From Coriobacteriia bacterium (lineage in GTDB: Bacteria; Actinomycetota; Coriobacteriia; Anaerosomatales; PALSA-660): a stretch of DNA of 49,142 bases. The notes under the pieces were generated by a model. That model had not been told where the DNA came from and did no database searches. It worked only from the letters and a program-made list of their open reading frames with translations. Position numbers and translations under genes: made by a program. Positions 19,386 to 26,056 of the stretch are shown here, in pieces. Every line of letters begins with the position of its first letter. Positions within the stretch are counted from its first letter, which is position 1. The stretch covers positions 1 through 49,142 of the forward strand of contig JANYKZ010000098.1 of NCBI GenBank assembly GCA_025361505.1, given 5' to 3'.

Positions 19386-20866
19386 AGAGACGTCAGAGGC
19401 GGAAGGCCGCGCTGCTCGCAGTCCTTGCGATCGCGCTCGTGCTGCTGGGGCTGTGGTACTGGAACTTCAGGGCCACGAAGAGCATCCGCATCGACATGAG
19501 GGCCCTGCCGCAGGACACGGTGACCGCGCCGACCTATCTGTTCTCCTTCGCGGGTACCGCCGCGAACCACCTCCAGTCGCCGGTGGGCGTCCTGGCCGAC
19601 TCGGGCCAGGTCTTCGTCAGCGATGCGCAGGCGGGTCTCATCTTCGTGTTCAAGCAGGACGGGGCGTTCGTCCGCACCTTCGGAGCGGGCCACCTCACCG
19701 ATCCGCTCTACATCGCCAAGAACCCCAAGAGCGGGCTGCTCTACGTCGCGGATCGCCGCGAGCGGGCGGTCGTCATGTTCAAGGAGTCGGGCGAGTTCGT
19801 CGGCGTGTTCGATCCCAAGCTCCCGAAGTCGGAGCTTCCGAAGTTCGACACCCACGGCGATCAGTGGGTCCCGATCGCTCTGGGGTTCGCCCCCGACGGG
19901 AGCCTGTACGTCGCGGAGATCCTGAACGGTCAGCGCATCCTGACGTTCGCGCCTGACGGATCGTTCGTGCGATCGTTCGGCAGCGCCGGGGTCGCGAACA
20001 CGGTCACCGACCTTCCCGGCCAGTTCCAGTTCCCGAACTCGATCAAGGTCCACAACGACGAGCTGTGGGTCGTGGACAGCAACAATCGGCGCATCCAGGT
20101 GTTCGGACTCGACGGCACGTTCAAACGCTTCGTCGCCGTCTCGGGTCTGCCGCGCGGGTTGGCCTTCGTCAACCCCCCGACGAACTCCGCATCGGGGACC
20201 GTCGACGCCTTCGCGATCGTCGACGTCCTCTCCTCCGACGTCAGCATCTTCACGGTGGGCGGCACGACGCCGGCCACGTTCGGAGAGCGTGGCGTGGCCG
20301 AGGGCCAGTTCAATCTGCCCAACGACGTCTCGGTGGGGGACAGGTCGGTCCTGTTCGTGACCGACAACAAGAACGTCCGCGTCCAGGCGTGGGGGTGGAC
20401 GGTGAACGTCAGTCCGCTACCGCACATCCTGCCGCAGCAGCCGGCGTGGTTGCTGTTCCTGCTCCCGCTGCTCCTCCTGCCGCTCTTCTTCCGCACGAAG
20501 AAGTTCTACGCGACGTACGACTTCGTCGAGGCGATGCTCGACGCGGGCGTGGTCTCGCGCATGAAGGGCAAGCGGCGCACCTGGTTCGTCTCCGAGGAGG
20601 ACTACGAACGCCTGCGGGAACGCTCAGAGGGCGACATCATGCTCTCCGAACTGCTCGAAGCGACCGAGCACTCTCCCGAGGACGCGCGCGCCCTCAAGGA
20701 GCGCCTCGACATCGAGCAGGACCAGTCGGTCGTCCTCGCGGCTGCACAGCGCGTGAAGTACCTGTGCACCGAGAGCCCGGAGCTCCGCCGACTGGCGAAG
20801 ATCCTGGAGATCGACGTCCTCAATTCGACCGAGTTTCTCGAGCACTTCCCGCTGAAGAAGAAATAG
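19382..20866 (+). CDS. NHL-repeat membrane protein with cytoplasmic PIN-like tail
   Basis: A 494-residue protein. It has an N-terminal transmembrane segment (about 9-26), then an extracytoplasmic NHL-type beta-propeller of about six repeats (LYVADRRERAVVMF, LYVAEILNGQRILTF, LWVVDSNNRRIQVF, LFVTDNKNVRVQAW). A second transmembrane segment follows (about 355-372, WLLFLLPLLLLPLFF), then about 120 cytoplasmic residues whose end (SPELRRLAKILEIDVLNSTEFLEHF) resembles the last strand-helix of PIN-like domains. NHL proteins with TPR neighbours occur near multiheme cytochrome genes in metal-reducing bacteria (my general knowledge, unverified here). It overlaps the TPR gene and precedes the hydrogenase-cytochrome operon. 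Confidence 0.75.
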   Translation: MKRRQRRKAALLAVLAIALVLLGLWYWNFRATKSIRIDMRALPQDTVTAPTYLFSFAGTAANHLQSPVGVLADSGQVFVSDAQAGLIFVFKQDGAFVRTFGAGHLTDPLYIAKNPKSGLLYVADRRERAVVMFKESGEFVGVFDPKLPKSELPKFDTHGDQWVPIALGFAPDGSLYVAEILNGQRILTFAPDGSFVRSFGSAGVANTVTDLPGQFQFPNSIKVHNDELWVVDSNNRRIQVFGLDGTFKRFVAVSGLPRGLAFVNPPTNSASGTVDAFAIVDVLSSDVSIFTVGGTTPATFGERGVAEGQFNLPNDVSVGDRSVLFVTDNKNVRVQAWGWTVNVSPLPHILPQQPAWLLFLLPLLLLPLFFRTKKFYATYDFVEAMLDAGVVSRMKGKRRTWFVSEEDYERLRERSEGDIMLSELLEATEHSPEDARALKERLDIEQDQSVVLAAAQRVKYLCTESPELRRLAKILEIDVLNSTEFLEHFPLKKK

Positions 20867-20896
20867 AAGGGGCGTTCGTGTGATGCGGGCATGGAT

Positions 20897-20912
20897 ATTG
20901 CATGTGCGCAAT
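20897..20912 (+). promoter_or_regulatory. Palindrome ATTGC-N6-GCAAT
   Basis: A perfect 5-bp inverted repeat with 6-nt spacer, the geometry of CRP/FNR-superfamily operators, about 60 bp upstream of the predicted -35 of the hydrogenase promoter. A redox-responsive activator is a reasonable guess; none is encoded in the window. Confidence 0.4.
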
Positions 20913-20962
20913 GTGAGGGAGTTCTTATCTAGGCAGGGATCGCACTAGGCGTCACGACCACC

Positions 20963-20990
20963 TTGATCCTTACCACCAACCGAATATTCT
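20963..20990 (+). promoter_or_regulatory. Predicted promoter of the hydrogenase-cytochrome operon
   Basis: TTGATC and TATTCT separated by 16 nt form the best sigma-70-like promoter in the gap. The predicted start lies near 20997, giving a long 5' leader of about 215 nt. Confidence 0.5.
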
Positions 20991-21086
20991 CCGCGGGCCC
21001 GAGCCGGCACTCGTGACCTGTGCGGAGTGAGAAGTGACAGGCCCTTCGTGGCGCAGTCGCTCCGCTCCGTGCATCTCGTTTCACGC

Positions 21087-21143
21087 AAGCGCCATCTCCA
21101 CCCGCTGTCCAGGGAACCCTGACACGCAAAGGAGGTGGCGCTT
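21087..21143 (+). promoter_or_regulatory. Long hairpin in the hydrogenase mRNA leader
   Basis: AAGCGCCATCTCC (21087-21099) pairs with GGAGGTGGCGCTT (21131-21143): 13 pairs with one G-U. The enclosed 31 nt contains a second hairpin, TGTCCAGGG with CCCTGACA (one bulge). The 3' arm includes a Shine-Dalgarno-like GGAGGT, 71 bases before the hydrogenase start. It may be a regulatory leader, RNA stabiliser or attenuator. Confidence 0.6.
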
Positions 21144-21214
21144 CCCGTTTCTATCCCTGGTTTGAACATTTTGATGCAGTTTCTAGGGAGAGTGCAGAGG
21201 GAGGTTGGAAAAGC

Positions 21215-22630
21215 ATGGCAGTAACCAGAAGGGAATTCGTCACGACCCTCGGTCTGCTCGCAGCCGCCACTGGCATGGGCCAGATGGATCTTGCGAAGGT
21301 GACCGAAGCGTTCGCTCACGGAGGGCCGTGGGCGGGAGCGGCTTGGACCACCAAGCCCAAGGTCGTGTGGGTGCACGGTGCTGAGTGCACCGGGTGCTCG
21401 ACGTCGTTGTTGAGCCTGTTCGAAGACGCGACGGGTGTCGCGGTACCGGGTTCACCGCTCGGCGACGTGACCACCGCTCAGGCGCTCGCCGTCGTCGGCG
21501 GGGCCGGCGTTCTGTCAACGCCGCTTGCTGCGGCGGCGCTCAGCGCCGTTTCGGTGACGCACCCGAACGGGCATCGCACGCTGAACTCGAACCATCTGAA
21601 CGTCGACGGCAGCCCGTACGCCGTCAACATCGCCGATGTCCTGATCGACTTCATCGACCTTCAATACCATGAGACGGTCATGGGCATGGGCGGCGACGGC
21701 GCGTACGCGTACCTGAGCAACGAGATGACCCGCACCGACGCGAACCAGGTCCCCTTCGTCCTCGTGGTCGAAGGCGCCGTGCAGGACTTCAGCGGCGGCG
21801 GCTACTGGGGCAAGGCCGGCTCGACCGGCAACGCTCCGTGGTGCGCGATCGCCAAGGACGGCACGCACGACACCGACATCGACCTGAGCTTCGACGACGT
21901 CGTCGAGAAGCTCGCGACCAACGCGCACTGCCTGGCCGTCATCGCCATCGGCCAGTGCGCCGCGTTCGGCGGCTATCCGGCCTGCATCGGCCCGGACCTG
22001 CCCTCGAACGGCAGGAACGCCATGGGCCAGACCGGCGCCAAGGGCGTCTACGACTTCCTCATCGCTCGTGGCGCGGTCGGCGGCGCTCATGCCCCCGCGA
22101 CCGCCGCGGCCGGCAAGGTCGTCAACGTCCCCGGCTGCCCCGCCAACCCGTGGTGGTTCACGCTGACCGTCGTGGCGTGGCTCGTCGACGTCGTGACCGG
22201 TCCCGGCGCCGCCGTACCGACCACCGGAGCCCTCGGGATCCTCGGCTCGGACTTCAGCATCGTCGGAGGCGTCGACAGCCAGCGCCGTCTGACCGCCGTG
22301 TACGGCAACCTCCTTCACGGCAAGTACTGCCCGCGCTACCCGAAGTACGCCGCCCGCATCTTCGCCAGCAAGCCCGGCGACGACGGCTGCCTCAAGAACA
22401 TCGGCTGCAAGGGCCTGTCGACGATGTCGCTCTGCGGCCGTCACGGCTGGAACTCGCAGCAGCCGCAGAACACCGCGGCCGGCCTGAACGACGCCGTCGA
22501 GGCGCTCGCCTACAAGTCGACCGACGGCACGACCAAGATCGGCGGCTTCTGCATGACCGCCGGCGCTCCGTGCATGGGCTGCACCGAAAAGGGCTACCCG
22601 GACGCCTTCACCCCGTTCGTAGTCCGCTAG
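21215..22630 (+). CDS. [NiFe] hydrogenase small subunit, Tat-exported
   Basis: Electron-transfer subunit of an uptake-type [NiFe] hydrogenase, 471 residues. The twin-arginine signal TRREFVTTLG directs the folded heterodimer out of the cytoplasm. Proximal cluster ligands are ECTGC (Cys58/61), GQCAAFGG and PGCP; distal ligands are HGKYCPR, GCLKNIGC; medial ligands are in SLCGRHGW and APCMGC. The plain proximal motif lacks the extra Cys of oxygen-tolerant enzymes. There is no C-terminal membrane anchor. Residues about 70-138 are an insertion compared with the usual CxxC-to-ADLILD spacing. Start ATG 21215 follows gggaggt. It is followed by the large subunit and an OmcS-like cytochrome. Confidence 0.93.
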   Translation: MAVTRREFVTTLGLLAAATGMGQMDLAKVTEAFAHGGPWAGAAWTTKPKVVWVHGAECTGCSTSLLSLFEDATGVAVPGSPLGDVTTAQALAVVGGAGVLSTPLAAAALSAVSVTHPNGHRTLNSNHLNVDGSPYAVNIADVLIDFIDLQYHETVMGMGGDGAYAYLSNEMTRTDANQVPFVLVVEGAVQDFSGGGYWGKAGSTGNAPWCAIAKDGTHDTDIDLSFDDVVEKLATNAHCLAVIAIGQCAAFGGYPACIGPDLPSNGRNAMGQTGAKGVYDFLIARGAVGGAHAPATAAAGKVVNVPGCPANPWWFTLTVVAWLVDVVTGPGAAVPTTGALGILGSDFSIVGGVDSQRRLTAVYGNLLHGKYCPRYPKYAARIFASKPGDDGCLKNIGCKGLSTMSLCGRHGWNSQQPQNTAAGLNDAVEALAYKSTDGTTKIGGFCMTAGAPCMGCTEKGYPDAFTPFVVR

Positions 22631-22652
22631 AGATGCGAGAGGAGGAACACAC

Positions 22653-24605
22653 ATGGCAACTCTGAAGTACGAAGTAGACCCGATCTCCCGCATCGAGGGA
22701 CACCTCGGCGTGAAGGTCTCGGTCGACAGCGTCACCGGCAAGATCACCGAGGCGAACGCTCACGGCAACCTGTGGCGTGGTTTCGAGAACTTCCTGATCG
22801 GCCGTCGTGTCAACGACGCCATCACGTTCACCCAGCGCATCTGCGGCGTCTGCCCCGTCCCGCACGGGACGGCCTCGACGTTCGCGGCCGACAGCGTCCT
22901 GGGTGTCAGCAACGGCTACATGACCTTCGCGCAGACCGATGAGGTCGGGAACCCTGCAGGCGACGGTGTGCCGGAAGCCGCGGTGCTGGTCCGCAACATC
23001 GTTCTCGCGTCCGAGTTCCTGATGTCGAGCCTGACCCACTTCTATCACCTGGTGGCCCAGAGCTACGTCCAGGGCCCGCCGATCCCGCCGTGGACCCCGT
23101 ATTTCCCGGACGCCCAGTACCACAACGCGCTGAAGAGCGCCGGCAAGACCATCCCGGTCGTCGACTCCAACGGCGTTCCGGCAGAGCTGTGGTCCGCCGT
23201 CATCAAGCAGTACGTCAAGGCCTTGCGCATCCGCCGTCTGGCACTCGAGGCGGGCGCGCTGTTCGCAGGCCGCATGCCGATGATGTCGATGTCGGTCGCC
23301 GGCGGCACCACGAACCGGTTCAAGGACCGCGCGGACTTCATTGCGAAGTGCGACGCCTACCGGGGGATGATCGAAGAGGTCGGTCGTTTCGTGATCTCCG
23401 AGTACATCCCGCTGGCGCTCGCTCTGTCCTACCTGTATCCGCAGTACGACAACGTCCTGAACGCTGCAGGTGGAGTTCAGGGTGAGGGTTACGGCGGTGG
23501 CCTCGGCAACTTCCTGGCCTGGGGAGCGTTCCCGGGCACGGGCACCAACAAGGCGGCCGGCACGCTCGCCATCAAGGGCGGCTGGGTGCTGAAGGACGGC
23601 ACCAGCGGCGACCTGCTCATCAACCGCGCGAACCTCACCGCAGCCAAGACCGCGGTCGAGGGGAACCTCAAGGAGGTCATCTCCCGCTCGCGCTATGCGA
23701 ACACGCACGGCTACGAGGGCGGCGACGTGGCGTATCCGGGTTCCGTCGACGCGACCGAGCCCGTCCGCAACCAAGAGACGACCAAGTACTCCTGGATGAA
23801 GGCCCCCCGCTGGAACGGCAACGCGATGGAGGTCGGCCCGCTGGCGCGCATGGTCGTCAACGGCAAGTACCTCGTCAACGGCGGCAACCTCGTCACGACC
23901 GGCCACGCCGGCGTCACGGGCGCCTATGGCGACCTCTATCTCAACGCCGGCCAGACCGGGCTCGACACGACCGTCATCCACAGTGATCTGCAGGCCGGTC
24001 TCGTCGGCACGCTCGGCGCCGGCGCTCTGACCGCTGTCGGGGGCCACATCCTCGCGATGAAGGGCGGCCTCTCCACGATGGACCGCCTGCGCGCCCGCGC
24101 GATCGAGTCGTTCTGGATGATCAACTACCTCGTGGGTGGCGCGACCAAGGGCACCGACTCGGACCACATCTCGTTCGCGGGTGGCTGGATCGACGAGCTC
24201 AAGGCGCTCTGGCCGTCCAACGGCAGCCAGCCGAAGTTCTACCGCGACACGACTCCGCCTCCGGGTGTGGTCTCCGGCTACGGCCTGACCGAGGCCCCGC
24301 GTGGCGCTCTGGGCCACTTCGTCACGGCGGCCTCAGGCAAGATCGTCTCGTACCAGTGCGTCGTCCCGACGACCTGGAACGGCTCCCCGAAGGACGGCGG
24401 CACCGACACGACGGTCATCCCGCTGGACAACAGCGGAGCGGTACATCGCGGTGCGATGGAGCAGGCGATGATCGGCGTGCCGTTCAACGCCGGCGTGACC
24501 ATCGCGGCCGACGCGACCACAGGCAAGCGCGCCGCGCTCAGCGGCGTCGAGGTCCTGCGTGTCGCCCAGTCCTTCGATCCGTGCATCGCGTGCGCGGTCC
24601 ACTAG
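22653..24605 (+). CDS. [NiFe] hydrogenase large (catalytic) subunit
   Basis: Catalytic subunit, 650 residues, that splits H2 at a Ni-Fe(CN)2CO site. The L1 motif RICGVCPVPH (Cys63/66) and the C-terminal L2 motif DPCIACAVH (Cys644/647) supply the four metal-binding Cys; RIEGH at the N-terminus is conserved. All are Cys, so it is not a NiFeSe enzyme. The gene stops directly after the His of L2, so there is no C-terminal peptide for a maturation protease to remove. It has no signal of its own and should be carried out with the Tat-exported small subunit. Group 1 by architecture. No hyp maturation genes or cytochrome b gene are present nearby. Confidence 0.93.
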   Translation: MATLKYEVDPISRIEGHLGVKVSVDSVTGKITEANAHGNLWRGFENFLIGRRVNDAITFTQRICGVCPVPHGTASTFAADSVLGVSNGYMTFAQTDEVGNPAGDGVPEAAVLVRNIVLASEFLMSSLTHFYHLVAQSYVQGPPIPPWTPYFPDAQYHNALKSAGKTIPVVDSNGVPAELWSAVIKQYVKALRIRRLALEAGALFAGRMPMMSMSVAGGTTNRFKDRADFIAKCDAYRGMIEEVGRFVISEYIPLALALSYLYPQYDNVLNAAGGVQGEGYGGGLGNFLAWGAFPGTGTNKAAGTLAIKGGWVLKDGTSGDLLINRANLTAAKTAVEGNLKEVISRSRYANTHGYEGGDVAYPGSVDATEPVRNQETTKYSWMKAPRWNGNAMEVGPLARMVVNGKYLVNGGNLVTTGHAGVTGAYGDLYLNAGQTGLDTTVIHSDLQAGLVGTLGAGALTAVGGHILAMKGGLSTMDRLRARAIESFWMINYLVGGATKGTDSDHISFAGGWIDELKALWPSNGSQPKFYRDTTPPPGVVSGYGLTEAPRGALGHFVTAASGKIVSYQCVVPTTWNGSPKDGGTDTTVIPLDNSGAVHRGAMEQAMIGVPFNAGVTIAADATTGKRAALSGVEVLRVAQSFDPCIACAVH

Positions 24606-24631
24606 AGGAAGCAACGGAGGTGACAAGTACT

Positions 24632-25915
24632 GTGAAAAGGATCGCATTCGTACTACTGACCGCGTGCGCCATCGTCTTCGCCACCGCGGGAGTCGCGTTC
24701 GCCAACTTCGGACCGCACGGCGGGTACCTCAGTGACACCGACGCCTGCGCCGGTTGCCACCGCGCCCACACGTCGTTCTCGACCACCGGCTGGACCGACC
24801 TGCAGGGCGCTCAGCGCGCGAGCGCGTTGCTGGTCTCGAGCGCCACGAACATGACGGACTTCTGCTACGCCTGCCACGGCAACGGGGCACCCGGCGCCAG
24901 CACGAACGTCCAGAACGGCATCTACGACTCGGGCCCTTCGGGCACGGCCACCGCATCGCCCAACGGCACCACGATCTTCGCAGCGACGAACTCCTCGTAC
25001 GACACGACACTGAACGGCGGCGGTTTCGACAAGATCGGCTCGTCCGCCTCTCCAGTCATGTCGTCGCACAACATGGGGACCGTCCAAGGGTCGCTGGTCC
25101 GTTGGGGCTACGCGGATCCGAACGGCGGCGCGTCGAACCTCACGCCCATGGCGAGCTTCGGCTGCAACGACTGCCACGATCCTCACGGCAGCTCGAACTA
25201 CCGCCTGCTCAAGGACCAGGTCAACGGGGTGACCGTCGGCGGCTACGTCGGGAACAACACCCCGAACGCCTACGTCATCTCGAACGAGCAGGGCTTCCCG
25301 TTCGGCGGATTCAAGAAGGGCGCGCTGGGAGCGGCGGACATCGCCAACTACGTCCCGAACTACACGGCGCCCGAGTACGCGAAGCTCCCCGGCAGGGCGA
25401 TGTCCACGTGGTGCTCGGCATGCCACACGGACTACAACGTGACCGACGGCTCCAAGGACAGCAGCCTCACCGCGTACACCTACGGTACTGCTGAAGGCGC
25501 CAAGGTCCGCCATCGCCACCCCGTGGACATCGCGCTCTCCGTCGGCACGAGCCTCGATCCCGCGAACCGGGCCCTCAACACGCCCGTGCTCAACGATCCC
25601 GGCCTGCCGCTCGAGATGGGCTTCGGTCTGGTCGCTTCCGGCAAGACCCACACGTCCGCTGTCATCTGGGACACCACGGGCAACATCTCGTGCCTGACGT
25701 GCCACCGCGCTCACGGTTCGAACTCGACCATGACCGGCTGGGCGGTCGCGGACATCGTCCCGACCACCGGCGGCTTCGGTCCGGTCAAGCTCGCTCCCGG
25801 CAACCCGGCCAACCCCGGCAGCCTGACCAACCCGCTCGGCGTCGCCCCGAACTACTCCGGCGCGATCCTGCGCTTCGACAACCGTGGCGTGTGCGAACGC
25901 TGCCACAACAAGTAG
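24632..25915 (+). CDS. Secreted hexaheme cytochrome c, OmcS-like (candidate nanowire subunit)
   Basis: A 427-residue c-type cytochrome with a cleavable signal (about 1-24) and six CxxCH motifs at Cys39, 78, 178, 261, 354 and 421. Flanking residues match Geobacter OmcS motif by motif as I remember it: CHDPHG at heme 3, WCxxCHTD at heme 4, CLxCHRAH at heme 5 and a final CxxCH at the very C-terminus; total length is also close (OmcS 432). Extra His residues that could be sixth ligands are at 29, 46, 146, 185, 294, 296, 340 and 361. No membrane anchor. Start GTG 24632 follows ggaggtgac. It lies 26 bases after the hydrogenase large subunit, so it is the probable electron acceptor. Confidence 0.88.
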   Translation: MKRIAFVLLTACAIVFATAGVAFANFGPHGGYLSDTDACAGCHRAHTSFSTTGWTDLQGAQRASALLVSSATNMTDFCYACHGNGAPGASTNVQNGIYDSGPSGTATASPNGTTIFAATNSSYDTTLNGGGFDKIGSSASPVMSSHNMGTVQGSLVRWGYADPNGGASNLTPMASFGCNDCHDPHGSSNYRLLKDQVNGVTVGGYVGNNTPNAYVISNEQGFPFGGFKKGALGAADIANYVPNYTAPEYAKLPGRAMSTWCSACHTDYNVTDGSKDSSLTAYTYGTAEGAKVRHRHPVDIALSVGTSLDPANRALNTPVLNDPGLPLEMGFGLVASGKTHTSAVIWDTTGNISCLTCHRAHGSNSTMTGWAVADIVPTTGGFGPVKLAPGNPANPGSLTNPLGVAPNYSGAILRFDNRGVCERCHNK

Positions 25916-25952
25916 CACGCGTGATCGCCGCTTCCTTGAATCGGTGAGGGGA

Positions 25953-25982
25953 GGGGCCCCGGACTTGAGAGTCCGGGGCCCC
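25953..25982 (+). terminator. Strong GC hairpin after the cytochrome gene
   Basis: GGGGCCCCGGACT (25953-25965), loop TGAG, AGTCCGGGGCCCC (25970-25982): a perfect 13-bp stem 37 bases after the cytochrome stop. No T-run follows, as is common for intrinsic-type terminators in high-GC actinobacteria. It probably ends the hydrogenase-cytochrome transcript or protects its 3' end. Confidence 0.7.
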
Positions 25983-26056
25983 GCACCCCGAATCGGCATC
26001 ACCGGATGGTGCCGCGTTTGCTGTGTGAACGAACCGGACGAACCCGAGGAGACATC

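Larger units (their letters stand above)
20867..21214 (+). other. 348-base regulatory gap before the hydrogenase operon
   Basis: No convincing gene is seen here. It holds an ATTGC-N6-GCAAT palindrome (20897-20912), a good promoter (TTGATC at 20963-20968, 16 nt, TATTCT at 20985-20990) and a leader of about 215 nt with a long hairpin (21087-21143) before the ATG at 21215. Base composition is noticeably less GC-rich than the flanking genes. Confidence 0.6.

Noticed and set aside
24570-24605. Possible selenocysteine in the hydrogenase large subunit (NiFeSe type)
   Set aside because: The L2 motif is encoded gat ccg tgc atc gcg tgc, with Cys at both positions, and the stop is TAG, not TGA.
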